From contig JAZKAT010000029.1 in NCBI GenBank assembly GCA_040389045.1, forward strand, positions 26,877 through 90,876: a stretch of DNA of 64,000 bases, in the 5' to 3' direction. The notes beneath the pieces were generated by a model. That model saw only the letters and a program-made list of their open reading frames with translations, had not been told where the DNA came from and made no database searches. The translations under genes were made by a program, and so were the position numbers. Positions 7,634 to 16,591 of the stretch are shown piece after piece. This DNA comes from UBA5158 sp040389045. Lineage in GTDB: Bacteria > Pseudomonadota > Gammaproteobacteria > DSM-16500. Each line of letters opens with the position of its first letter. Position 1 is the first letter of the stretch.

Positions 7634-10600
7634 ATGCGATCTTCCAAATCAGTCGAACCAACAGCCAAAAATGAAGAGAAAACTCAGCTAGCTCAAGCCA
7701 AAACAAAAAAGTATAGCTATTGGGATTTGGTGGTTGGCGATTTGCGCACTAATATTATGGATGCTTTGGCGCAAGCAGGTATTAGCGCCCAACCTCTTGC
7801 GAGAAGCTGGTTTCCACTGCTTGAGCCCATGCAGGAATTAGTTAACTACCTGACTGCTCAAGTCGCTAAAATGTCCGACAGCGATCATCCAAATCCAAAA
7901 TGGAAAAACTTTTCTAAAGAATTAATCGAATTAATTAATGCATTAAAACCTGTTCTTATTGAACTTTCAAAACCTAAATTAGAAGTCCCGCAAATGATTG
8001 GGCTTGCGCATACTTTACTGGAAAAATTACCCCAATTACTTCGTGAATTAGATAAGTTAAAACTTGATATTCGCGTTGGTAAAATGTTGGATTTAAAAGA
8101 ACAATTAAAACAAGATTTGCCAGATGCTATTTTAAAATCGCTTGAGCAACATTTACCAGAGCACTATCAAACTCTCAAAGAAGAATTAGAAAAACAATAT
8201 AAAAACTTTAAGGAACTTGATGCCATCCAAGATTTTTCCGAACGCAGTTATATTGAAAAAATTTCTGTTTTAATCGCTATGGAAGAATTCAATAAGGGAT
8301 TAGAATCATTTTTTCTTGCTCTCAATCGCATTAGCATAGAGCAAGGCATCAAAGAAGGTACTTTACTGGCGCGACCCATATTTTTTGATGGTGCATTAAG
8401 CATAAATGAGCTTTGTGAGAGTTTTACCCGATTTTATAAAAAAGCAATTGCCCAGGCAAATGTCCCACAGCCGCCTGAGGAATCATTATATCCCTATCTG
8501 CAAAAAATAATCTTTCAACAAAAAGAACTTTTGGAAGAACATAAAATATCTGACCGATTAACTGAAGATATTAAAAAAGTAAAAAATACCGCTTTAGCCG
8601 CGATTAAATTATTAATAGAAAAAGACCTTAATCTTGCCATGCTTGATGATAAAAATAAAAGTAAAAAACATTTGCAAAATATAGTGGATTTAGATCAGCT
8701 GACGAGTATTTTAAAAGGTATAACTGAAATTGGCAACAATACAGATTTAGATATTGTTAAAGCTGAAGCTTACGCAGCATGCAGCAAAACCAATCCAAAA
8801 TTTGCTATGCCTGCCAAATTAAATAATGAAATTGATAAAATTATTACACAAACAAATGCTTCCATAAAAGTACTAAAACAAGATGCAGAGTACGATCAAA
8901 AATATCTTGAAATTAGGATTAAAAAATCAGAAGACAAATTCTCTGTATCAAGGATTACTTCATTGATAGGCAAAGAACTACAATCCGTTGACCCAGAAAC
9001 AGAAATCCATAAATATCTGACAATGTTTTTACAAACCTTCAAAAGCAAGGTTGAAGTTGAAAGTCAGTTATTAATGAGTCATCTTATTTCTGAGGCCCTT
9101 GATGCTTGCAAACTACAAAACAAGAAATTTAAACTTGACGAAAAACTTGTTGGCGAACTTCAAGCAATTCCTAATGAAATTAATCTCAAATACGCAGCAG
9201 GTGCTGAAGCAAGAAAAGAGACCAAAGCTAAGGCAAAAGCTGAAGCGGAAGTTAAGGCTAAGGGTAAAGAAGAAAAACAATCTGATTTAGTCGCAGTCGG
9301 TACTTCCTCAAAATATTCTGTAATCACCGGAATTTTAACTGATATTTATAAACATTCTAAAGAAACCAAACAAATTATTGATATCAGAAGTAAAGATAAT
9401 CGATCTGCAAATATTATTCTCCTGGTAGAAAAAGAATTAAAGAAGGCAAAACTGGGCACGGATAAACATAATCATTTGTTACTGTTTTTAGTAACTTTCA
9501 AATTAGCGATTAAAGATACTAAAAAAGACATGAATAAAATTATCAGGGAAACTCTGGCTGAATGTGTCGCCACTGACCCGGCTTTTGCCCTGGAAGCTGC
9601 CCTTCGTAAAGAAATTACGGACAGACACAGTTTTTCTGCAATTTCAAAACTTGAAACAACGTTGCAATATCTTTACGGTCAGTTGGAAGTCATGCTGGAT
9701 AAAAATATTTATCGCCAATTTATTCTTCAAATCGAAGGTAGCGGCGGCGATGTTAAATTTCAAGGTAATGGCTGGGTAAAAGCCACAGGTATTACCTTAT
9801 CAAAATTAAAAAAAGCGCTGGAGAAATACAAAGCGTTATCTGCGTTTTTTTCCTCTGAAAATATTGAGGACTTGAGAGAAATACCCCCTAAAGAACAGTT
9901 TATTATCTTTGCCGAAAAAAGCCGTCAACTTGCTATTAGCACGAAACAATTAGTTCAGAGCTATATTGATTTGGAAAAAGACCCTTTTGTAAAAGTATTG
10001 CTAACGATACCGGGTTTAAAAGAAATGATTTTACCAAATTCAACTGAAATAAATGAAATCATACTAGATCAAGCCAGTAACCCTGAAGCCAAGGCGGAAA
10101 ACGAAGAGGAAAAAGAAGAAAACGAAATAATTCTGCCAAATCCTGTTGATGTAATATTGGAAGTAAAATCTGAAAATAGATTACCCGCTGAATCAAAACC
10201 AATAGACCCTTTGGAATACGTCTTTAACACGGCCAGCGACATGTACAGAAAAACCGCTGAAAATTACGCGGAACTTGGTGATGCACGAATAACAGAAACA
10301 ATTGAAGCGTTGGCTAGAGTTAAAATGCTTGCGGCTGAATATCAAAATCTAAAAAAGATCGAGCAAAATAAACTTACTCTTGGCAGTTTTCAAGTATTTG
10401 GCTTTTTATTAAATCATACAACTAGTCTATTTCAACTATTAAATGACTTATCCAAATCTGCTGATGCGCTCTACTCTGTTTCCAAAAAAGAATTCTCTGC
10501 TCGGGCAAGCCAATTAAATTTAGCGGTACGCGCCATGGTTTTATTATTTAACCGAATTGAAATTGAATTTAATTTAACGCCGGATTATTTTATTCAACAA

Positions 10601-12049
10601 CCATTAACGGGTTTACTTTCAAAAGATATACAAAAACTTTTGGAAATTAATCAACTACCATATGAACTTGACCAAGTCTCATTACATGATGCAATCACGT
10701 TTTTATATAATAATTTAGCGAAATTTAATTATAATCTTTCCCCTAAATATCCTTTTACTAACGACATCATTGCACAGCAAAAAGCCTTACGCGCTAAGGC
10801 AGCAAATAAAACCCTCAAGAAAGAATTTCTTACCTATCTGATATTTCAATCAAACGATAAATCTAAGCTGGATAATTACGAGAATAGAAAAGCTAAAGAA
10901 ACAAAAAATAAATTGCAGATTGATCATATCAATACTTTAATTGATGCTAATATCGCCAAATTAAATATTGGACTTGACGCCAACAAAGTCATTCTTCAAG
11001 CATTACTTAAAAAATTAACTCAACACGGAACTTCGCTCAAGACTCTTGAAACAAATCTCGCCAAGCTCGCTGTTAATGAAAGTGACCGTGAAAATATGTA
11101 CATGCTTTATCAAAGCCATACTAAACCATTAATGCAAGCTCTTCAGGAAAGTTCTACTACAAGAAAAGACTTGTTAAATGAACTTGAACTCAGCATAGAT
11201 AAATTAAGCAAAAAGCGCACCGAATCTTACTTTTTCTTTGCAAAAAGCCGTCGTACTGCTTTAGAAAATATTCTTGAGGCTTATAATCAATTAAAGAAAT
11301 TTTTAGCGCACCCTGGAACTAAGGTGACAGACTTTTCTCTCGAACAACCGTATTTTTTTAAATTATTATTAGAACATGATAAAAAATTATTGGAAAACTT
11401 ACTTAAACTTTCCGAAAAATCATTTTATTTAAAGGATGAGAAACTCATAGCCGGCGATGTCTATCCTTTTCCTGAACCAACATTACAAAATGCCCAGGAA
11501 ATCAGAACTTATCAAGATTCATTAGTAGCTGACCGCATTGCCGAATTGAAGTCTTCCTGGTCTATTACCTCAACTCCTGCCAAGAAGGTCAAATTACTTG
11601 AGAAGTTAGCTGAGCATTTACAAACTTCATCCTTGGAAAAATCACTGTCGGCAATTCGCAAAGATCCCAGGTTTGCTAGTGATTTTTATTTACTGCATGA
11701 AGGCAGGACCGGTAAAATGATTAAAAAGATTGGAGAGGTTTATAAAACTAAAAAAGATATTTTACACGAAATCAGGCTGGAAATTACCCGCTTGCAACGC
11801 CTGCGTCATGGTAGCTTTTACTTTTCCGAAAAAAGTAAAAAATTACAACTGGAAAACCACATTCAAGCCTGTTTGGAATTAAGCAAAATACTTAAAAAAA
11901 GTAGCCAACTCAATTTAACAACTGCGCTGAATGCATTAAGCCCTAAATATCGTATTCTATTAATTAAGCATGAATCCGAGTTGCTAGATAAACTCGAACA
12001 TTGTCAAAACGCTAAAAGAGAAATGCGCGCTGCTCGCCCTAGACCGTAA
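7634..12049 (+). CDS. Very large cytosolic-type helical repeat protein, candidate secreted effector
   Basis: A 1,471-residue, Lys/Glu-rich, almost wholly helical protein with no signal peptide, no membrane segment and no enzymatic motif I can recognise. Two sets of internal repeats are visible. One is a module of about 110-150 residues repeated three times, recognisable by AEAYAACSKTNPKFAMPAKL (from residue 373), SEALDACKLQNKKFKLDEKL (about 486) and RETLAECVATDPAFALEAAL (about 638). The other is a C-terminal module repeated twice, at about 1180-1260 and 1375-1460, each with a 'YFF/FYFxxKS' segment followed by LEN and an Ala-Leu helix. A KAKAEAEVKAKGKEEK linker lies near 540. A TATAAT box and AGGAG precede the ATG. 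Such size and composition are common among Dot/Icm substrates of Legionellales; that role is inference. Confidence 0.85.
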   Translation: MRSSKSVEPTAKNEEKTQLAQAKTKKYSYWDLVVGDLRTNIMDALAQAGISAQPLARSWFPLLEPMQELVNYLTAQVAKMSDSDHPNPKWKNFSKELIELINALKPVLIELSKPKLEVPQMIGLAHTLLEKLPQLLRELDKLKLDIRVGKMLDLKEQLKQDLPDAILKSLEQHLPEHYQTLKEELEKQYKNFKELDAIQDFSERSYIEKISVLIAMEEFNKGLESFFLALNRISIEQGIKEGTLLARPIFFDGALSINELCESFTRFYKKAIAQANVPQPPEESLYPYLQKIIFQQKELLEEHKISDRLTEDIKKVKNTALAAIKLLIEKDLNLAMLDDKNKSKKHLQNIVDLDQLTSILKGITEIGNNTDLDIVKAEAYAACSKTNPKFAMPAKLNNEIDKIITQTNASIKVLKQDAEYDQKYLEIRIKKSEDKFSVSRITSLIGKELQSVDPETEIHKYLTMFLQTFKSKVEVESQLLMSHLISEALDACKLQNKKFKLDEKLVGELQAIPNEINLKYAAGAEARKETKAKAKAEAEVKAKGKEEKQSDLVAVGTSSKYSVITGILTDIYKHSKETKQIIDIRSKDNRSANIILLVEKELKKAKLGTDKHNHLLLFLVTFKLAIKDTKKDMNKIIRETLAECVATDPAFALEAALRKEITDRHSFSAISKLETTLQYLYGQLEVMLDKNIYRQFILQIEGSGGDVKFQGNGWVKATGITLSKLKKALEKYKALSAFFSSENIEDLREIPPKEQFIIFAEKSRQLAISTKQLVQSYIDLEKDPFVKVLLTIPGLKEMILPNSTEINEIILDQASNPEAKAENEEEKEENEIILPNPVDVILEVKSENRLPAESKPIDPLEYVFNTASDMYRKTAENYAELGDARITETIEALARVKMLAAEYQNLKKIEQNKLTLGSFQVFGFLLNHTTSLFQLLNDLSKSADALYSVSKKEFSARASQLNLAVRAMVLLFNRIEIEFNLTPDYFIQQPLTGLLSKDIQKLLEINQLPYELDQVSLHDAITFLYNNLAKFNYNLSPKYPFTNDIIAQQKALRAKAANKTLKKEFLTYLIFQSNDKSKLDNYENRKAKETKNKLQIDHINTLIDANIAKLNIGLDANKVILQALLKKLTQHGTSLKTLETNLAKLAVNESDRENMYMLYQSHTKPLMQALQESSTTRKDLLNELELSIDKLSKKRTESYFFFAKSRRTALENILEAYNQLKKFLAHPGTKVTDFSLEQPYFFKLLLEHDKKLLENLLKLSEKSFYLKDEKLIAGDVYPFPEPTLQNAQEIRTYQDSLVADRIAELKSSWSITSTPAKKVKLLEKLAEHLQTSSLEKSLSAIRKDPRFASDFYLLHEGRTGKMIKKIGEVYKTKKDILHEIRLEITRLQRLRHGSFYFSEKSKKLQLENHIQACLELSKILKKSSQLNLTTALNALSPKYRILLIKHESELLDKLEHCQNAKREMRAARPRP

Positions 12050-12057
12050 TTGTCCGC

Positions 12058-12085
12058 TGTCATGCCAGCGAAAGCTGGCATGACA
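12058..12085. repeat. Short palindromic repeat, TGTCATGCCAGC type
   Basis: Perfect 12-bp arms (12058-12069 and 12074-12085) around a GAAA tetraloop, between the convergent genes ending at 12049 and 12093. It belongs to a family also seen at 16548, 33807 and 50046. It can form a strong hairpin and may act as a terminator or RNA stabiliser. Confidence 0.85.
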
Positions 12086-12092
12086 CAACGTT

Positions 12093-12668
12093 CTAACACA
12101 TCCCAATATTACCCAACCCAGCCCCACCGGTCATGATGATAAATGGCACATCAAACAATCCACAAAGAACCAACCCACCTAATCGCCAGCGTCGTGAAAA
12201 CTTGTTAACCCCAAACACAAAAAAATCAAAACTACGCGATTTCGGATTCATAATAAATTCCAGGATAGACCATTCCAGCCATCGTACCGGCAAATACACT
12301 GCCAAATAGGCAATAATCCCACTCGCAATCGGCGTTTCATAATTAAATATCATTAAAGCCAGAAAGGCCAACGCCATCCCAAATAATAATCCTGTCAATA
12401 AACGGAATAAGCCATACATGACGGCTCTTAATTTAGGGTGGTTAACATTCAATTTTAAATATGAAATTCCTACATACGACCACAAAATATAAGCCAACAA
12501 TTTGATCGGCAAGAAAGCCAGAAAAAACGTTGTTGATAGCAGTTCGGGGTGTGACATGCCAAATTCCCATAGTTGCACGTGGAACAGAGGTTTATTTTTA
12601 TCCAAAATACCGTATTTTAGATTAATATATTTACCAATAAGACTCAACTGCTCAAGCGAGCTGAGCAA
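12093..12668 (-). CDS. Uncharacterised inner-membrane protein
   Basis: A 191-residue protein of no recognised family. It has four or five hydrophobic segments, for example at about 46-68, 85-107 and 112-132, separated by Arg/Lys-bearing loops such as MNPKSRSFD. The C-terminus is glycine-rich and hydrophobic (MTGGAGLGNIGMC). The start given is a TTG; the first ATG (MSHPEL, about residue 38) would remove a polar N-terminal stretch but keep all membrane segments, so the start is uncertain. It ends next to a hairpin repeat and is divergent from the protease gene at 12739. Confidence 0.6.
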   Translation of the reverse strand: MLSSLEQLSLIGKYINLKYGILDKNKPLFHVQLWEFGMSHPELLSTTFFLAFLPIKLLAYILWSYVGISYLKLNVNHPKLRAVMYGLFRLLTGLLFGMALAFLALMIFNYETPIASGIIAYLAVYLPVRWLEWSILEFIMNPKSRSFDFFVFGVNKFSRRWRLGGLVLCGLFDVPFIIMTGGAGLGNIGMC

Positions 12669-12738
12669 GTTTTACTTCCACATCATATTAATGTACAATT
12701 AATATTCTATTTATGCTAAACCAATCTAAGTGTGTCAT

Positions 12739-13395
12739 ATGATCCGACGAAATTCATTATTAATCAATGCTTGCCTGCTTGTTTGCAGCTTATTTACCCC
12801 TTTATATGCTGATGGTATTTCCTCAGCGGAAAAAGTTTATACAAAAGTAAATAATGCAGTTTTCATGGTATTTGATGTAAAAGACAATAATATTAAACAT
12901 CCTGTTGATTACGGCAGCAGCGTCGCCGTGGCCAAAGACATAGTCGCGACTAATTGCCATGTGGCGCTACAAGGCGATGCGCGCTTGATTAAAGTCGGCG
13001 ACAAATTATTACCGGCAACGCTTATTTATAAAGATGAACTCAATGACATTTGCTTGCTGCAAATTGCTGAGAAAACCTTAACGCCAGTGGCATTTCGTGC
13101 CGCCAGCAAGGTTAGAATTGGCGAAGAAGTCTATGCGATAGGCTCACCACGCGGTTATGAGAAATCCATTTCTCGCGGCATTATCTCCAATAAAATAAAA
13201 TTCAAAGAATCTTTCATTTTACAAACTGACGCAGCCACATCACCTGGCTCAAGTGGCGGCGGATTATTTGATACTCACAGTCGTTTGATTGGAATTACCT
13301 TTGCAAAAAATGAAGCGGTGGGCAGCGAAGGCATTGGATTTGCGATTCCAGCGGAAATGATTGAGTCGGTAGTAAAAAAACTTGAGCTGAGTTAA
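12739..13395 (+). CDS. Periplasmic trypsin-like serine protease (S1C/HtrA-type) without PDZ domain
   Basis: A 218-residue exported protease. A signal peptide (residues 1-24, ending PLYA) precedes a chymotrypsin-fold domain with the full triad: His74 in ATNCHVAL, Asp103 in DELNDICLLQI, and Ser172 in SPGSSGGGLFD. The domain arrangement matches the catalytic part of DegP/DegQ, but the chain ends right after the protease domain, so it lacks the PDZ domains that gate substrate access in HtrA proteins. It probably cleaves misfolded or specific envelope proteins. A GTG at 12730 could extend it by three residues (CHM); the ATG at 12739 puts the charged MIRR directly before the hydrophobic core and is preferred. 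Confidence 0.88.
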   Translation: MIRRNSLLINACLLVCSLFTPLYADGISSAEKVYTKVNNAVFMVFDVKDNNIKHPVDYGSSVAVAKDIVATNCHVALQGDARLIKVGDKLLPATLIYKDELNDICLLQIAEKTLTPVAFRAASKVRIGEEVYAIGSPRGYEKSISRGIISNKIKFKESFILQTDAATSPGSSGGGLFDTHSRLIGITFAKNEAVGSEGIGFAIPAEMIESVVKKLELS

Positions 13396-13464
13396 CTTTA
13401 GATTTGACGTTCGTTTCTCCATGACTTTATACTTCTCCTTTGGTTCCCGTATGTCGCTGACTTT

Positions 13465-13564
13465 TCTTCACCTCTCCCCTTGTGGAGAAGACGAAGTCGC
13501 TTGACGATTCTCTTCACCTCTCCCCTTGTGGGAGAGGTCGGCGCCGAGGGCGACGGGTGAGGGG
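13465..13564. repeat. CACCTCTCCCCTTGTG repeat pair
   Basis: TCTTCACCTCTCCCCTTGTG occurs at 13465 and again at 13511. The second copy continues into a GC-rich palindromic tract (GGAGAGGTCGGCGCCGAGG) ending GGGTGAGGGG. Similar GC-rich dispersed repeats occur in many proteobacterial genomes. It lies between the protease and beta-barrel genes, outside coding sequence. Confidence 0.7.
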
Positions 13565-13587
13565 TAATACAAATCTTAAGAGATCTC

Positions 13588-14547
13588 ATGAAAATCAGCA
13601 AACTCAAACAAGTTTTCTTAACCATAATCTGCTGCTGTTTAATCTCAGTAAGTTTTGCCATCACCACACCCCAACAACATCACCACCATCATCATAAAAA
13701 TAACAACATCGTCCACCGCCAGCAAACCCCAACCGGCGCACCACCCGAACAACCACCCAACACCGGTAATTTTGCCTTACGCGTTTCACAGCAACCCGCA
13801 CCTTTTATTGCCTTCGGTGAAAACGTCATTAACAAAAATCAATTACAAGCTTATTTATTCGGTGATTACTTTCGTGGGCCTGGCCAGCACGCGGCTGACG
13901 CTCTGCCCTACCTGGTTTATGGCTTAACGGATAATTCGTCCTTGCTCTTTGCGCTGCCTATTGCCGCCAGTTACCGCGCAGGCAGCAATAGATCGACGGG
14001 GCTTGAAGATGCCGTTTTTCAATATGAATACGCGTTTTATACCAAATCTACCACGTCCTACGAAGACCAGGCCACAGTCGTCGCCGCGATCTACGTACCC
14101 ACGGGCTCAACTACCGCCAATCCACCCACAGGCTTAGGCGCGCCAGCTTACTTTTTAGGAACCACTTTTAACCGTACCTACAATGATTGGCTAGGCTTTG
14201 CTTCACCTGGCGCGCAAATAACAACTACCCGTAATGGCACGCGCTTTGGCAATCAGTATTATTATCAGTTTGGGGTAGGTCATAACATAGCAAGCGTGCC
14301 ATCTCAATGGTTATTGACCTTCATGTTAGAAGCCGATGGCCTATACAGTAATAAAAACCGCATCAGTGGTATCACCGATCCCAATTCCGGTGGCAATGTC
14401 ATCTACCTCACCCCATCCTTATTTTATGCTCGCAATCATCTTATTTTGCAAACCGGTTTTGGCATACCTTGCGTTCAGCAATTGAATGGCTCGCAAACAA
14501 TAAATAACTATTTTGTCGCTGCGAACATAGGCTGGACGTTCAACTAA
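13588..14547 (+). CDS. Outer-membrane beta-barrel protein, MetA-pathway-like, with His6 stretch
   Basis: A 319-residue exported protein. The signal peptide (about 1-24, ending VSFA) is followed by ITTPQQ and six consecutive histidines (residues 31-36), then a Pro/Gln/Asn-rich linker to about residue 60. The rest looks like a beta-barrel of the 'phenol_MetA_deg' type: repeated amphipathic strands, LPYLVYGLTDNSSLLFALPI, a mid-section YVPTGSTTANPP, and a C-terminal strand NYFVAANIGWTFN. It may act in uptake of hydrophobic compounds, or only as a structural porin. It precedes the Ntn-hydrolase gene by 82 bp on the same strand. As in the porin near 1-2 kb, the histidines directly follow the signal peptide. 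Confidence 0.75.
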   Translation: MKISKLKQVFLTIICCCLISVSFAITTPQQHHHHHHKNNNIVHRQQTPTGAPPEQPPNTGNFALRVSQQPAPFIAFGENVINKNQLQAYLFGDYFRGPGQHAADALPYLVYGLTDNSSLLFALPIAASYRAGSNRSTGLEDAVFQYEYAFYTKSTTSYEDQATVVAAIYVPTGSTTANPPTGLGAPAYFLGTTFNRTYNDWLGFASPGAQITTTRNGTRFGNQYYYQFGVGHNIASVPSQWLLTFMLEADGLYSNKNRISGITDPNSGGNVIYLTPSLFYARNHLILQTGFGIPCVQQLNGSQTINNYFVAANIGWTFN

Positions 14548-14629
14548 GCCTATTGAAAGTGCTACCCTATTGTGTGAAATTTTTGTAGTATGTAAGAACG
14601 CTACACTAATTCAGTGAGAGGGAACTCAT

Positions 14630-15730
14630 ATGAACTCGCTAATCCGTCTATGTCTCCTAATCTGTGGCTTTCTTACTATTCATAACGCTCTGGCCTGTAC
14701 CGATATTCGGGTGCAAGCCAAAGATGGCACCATCATCATCGCGCGCAGCATGGAATTTGCCGAAGACTTGCAATCCAACCTGCGCACTTCAACGCGTGGG
14801 CGAACCTTTACGACACATACCAATGAAGGTAAACCTGGCATGTCATGGAAGGCTAAATATGGCTATGTTTATCTTGATGGCATGCAAGTAGATGCGGCGA
14901 TCGATGGAATGAATGAGGAAGGTTTGACGATAGAAGATCTCTTTTTCCCTAGCTTTGCCCAATATGAAACAATACCACCTGGTTTGGAAAGCCATGCTGT
15001 GCCTTATATGAATTTTTCTGACTGGGTATTAAGTAATTTCAAAACGGTAGCTGAAGTCCGTGCTGCTTTACCTTCTGTTTTCGTCTTCGCCGGAAAAGTT
15101 CCAACCATGGGCGACACCATCTTCCCCTTGCACTTTTCAATTTATGATGCCAGCGGTAGCGGCATAGTAGTCGAGTTTATTAACGGCAAATTATCTGTTT
15201 ACGATAATGTTGGCGTCATGACTAACTCACCTTCGTATGATTGGCATCTGTTAAATTTAACTAATTACGTACATTTGACTCCGGTTAATCCTGCGCCCAT
15301 CGCCGTAGGCGGTCTTAATTTTGGCGCGACCGGACAAGGTTACGGCATGATAGGTATGCCAGGCGATGTGAGCCCACCTTCCCGCTTTATTAAAATGGCA
15401 GCCCTGTTGCATGTTGTCGTACCCGCAACCGATAGCAACGAAGCTTTAAATCTTGCGGAACATATCATTAATAATGTTGATATCCCGTTCGGCTTGGTCC
15501 GTGAACCGCAAAGCGATAAATATGTCAGTGAGTCAACGGAATGGGTAGTTTTTAAAGATGTGACGCATCGTATGTTTTACTATCGTACTTACACTAATAT
15601 GTCTTTACAGGGTGTTAGTTTAGCTAAGTTGAATTTTAGTGAAAACGCTACACGCTTGCGCATGCCCATTGTTAACAAACAACAGGTAACGGATTTGACT
15701 GACCAGTTTTTAAAAGCAACCTCCAAGTAA
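14630..15730 (+). CDS. Choloylglycine hydrolase / penicillin V acylase family enzyme, exported
   Basis: A 366-residue Ntn-hydrolase that cleaves linear amide (C-N) bonds, as do bile-salt hydrolases, penicillin V acylases and some N-acyl-homoserine lactone acylases. The signal peptide ends NALA and the next residue is Cys23, so signal cleavage would itself expose the N-terminal nucleophile. Arg39 (IIARSMEF) stands 16 residues after it, the same spacing as Cys2-Arg18 in the family. Further matches are AIDGMNEEGL and MTNSPSYDWHLLNL, which carries the conserved Asn. GAGAGGGAA precedes the ATG. The substrate cannot be read from sequence; a periplasmic or secreted acyl-amide is likely. The next barrel gene follows after 29 bp, probably co-transcribed. 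Confidence 0.92.
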   Translation: MNSLIRLCLLICGFLTIHNALACTDIRVQAKDGTIIIARSMEFAEDLQSNLRTSTRGRTFTTHTNEGKPGMSWKAKYGYVYLDGMQVDAAIDGMNEEGLTIEDLFFPSFAQYETIPPGLESHAVPYMNFSDWVLSNFKTVAEVRAALPSVFVFAGKVPTMGDTIFPLHFSIYDASGSGIVVEFINGKLSVYDNVGVMTNSPSYDWHLLNLTNYVHLTPVNPAPIAVGGLNFGATGQGYGMIGMPGDVSPPSRFIKMAALLHVVVPATDSNEALNLAEHIINNVDIPFGLVREPQSDKYVSESTEWVVFKDVTHRMFYYRTYTNMSLQGVSLAKLNFSENATRLRMPIVNKQQVTDLTDQFLKATSK

Positions 15731-15759
15731 CTGGAATACTTTTATATCAGGAATAAATT

Positions 15760-16542
15760 ATGAAAACTTACCGCAACGGTTTATGCAATATTTTAAGTAG
15801 TGGCATACTGCTATTAACCACTTTATTATCCGTGTCTGCGTCGGCTTCCCCCTGGCAGTTTGAAATTACCCCTTATTTATGGGCGTTAAATATGGATGGG
15901 CAAGTTGGTGTGGGCCCGGTAACCGCCAACGTTAATGAAACTTTCAGCGATCTTTTTCGCCATTTGAATTTTGCTGCCATGGTTTATGGCAGTGCTCACA
16001 AAGATGATTTTGGACTCTACGGCAGCGCGCTGTACGCGGCTTTATCGGATTCAGGCACGGTGGGCCCGCATAGTGGCATCAGTGTAAAAGCGTATGAGGA
16101 TTATGGAATTTTTGGCGCGGGTGCATCTTACATTGTCGCTAAACATGAATATTCAAACCTAAGCCGAATTATTGTTGAACCCTACGCTGGCGCGCGTTTT
16201 ACTCTAGTTAATACCCGTTTAAAAGTGGCTAACCTGTCAACTGCTCGTGACAATCAACACTGGACTGACCCGGTTATCGGTTTAAATTTAAAATATGAAA
16301 TCAATAAACAATGGTCGATAAGATTGATGGGGGATGTCGGGGGTACCAGCACGAATAGACAATATAGTTATAGCGCGACAGGTTTAATCGGTTATACACC
16401 AGTAAGCTTTTGGACGAATACGACCACTTCACTTGGATATCACTATTTAAAGCAGCGGTATATGAGTGGCAGCGGTTTCAATTCATTTTACTGGAACATG
16501 AATTTGTTTGGGCCGGTTATAGCGATTTCAATTCGATTTTAA
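15760..16542 (+). CDS. Outer-membrane beta-barrel protein
   Basis: A 260-residue exported protein with a signal peptide ending SASAS near residue 30. Its start, WQFEITPYLWALNMDGQVGV, followed by a 'FSDLFRHLNFAAMVYGSAH' segment and LYGSALYAAL, is typical of a widespread proteobacterial family of eight- to ten-stranded barrels of unknown function. It ends FGPVIAISIRF with the terminal Phe needed for barrel assembly. It lies 29 bp after the Ntn-hydrolase gene, so the two probably share a transcript. A palindromic repeat follows the stop codon. Confidence 0.8.
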   Translation: MKTYRNGLCNILSSGILLLTTLLSVSASASPWQFEITPYLWALNMDGQVGVGPVTANVNETFSDLFRHLNFAAMVYGSAHKDDFGLYGSALYAALSDSGTVGPHSGISVKAYEDYGIFGAGASYIVAKHEYSNLSRIIVEPYAGARFTLVNTRLKVANLSTARDNQHWTDPVIGLNLKYEINKQWSIRLMGDVGGTSTNRQYSYSATGLIGYTPVSFWTNTTTSLGYHYLKQRYMSGSGFNSFYWNMNLFGPVIAISIRF

Positions 16543-16547
16543 TTCTT

Positions 16548-16581
16548 CACTGTCATTCTCGCCAAAGCAAGAATGACAGTG
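16548..16581. repeat. Palindromic repeat at convergent gene ends
   Basis: Arms of 15 bp (16548-16562 and 16567-16581) match at 14 positions, with core TGTCATTCT. It lies between the barrel gene ending at 16542 and the minus-strand gene ending at 16592, where it can serve as a shared terminator hairpin. Confidence 0.75.
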
Positions 16582-16591
16582 GTAGACAAAT

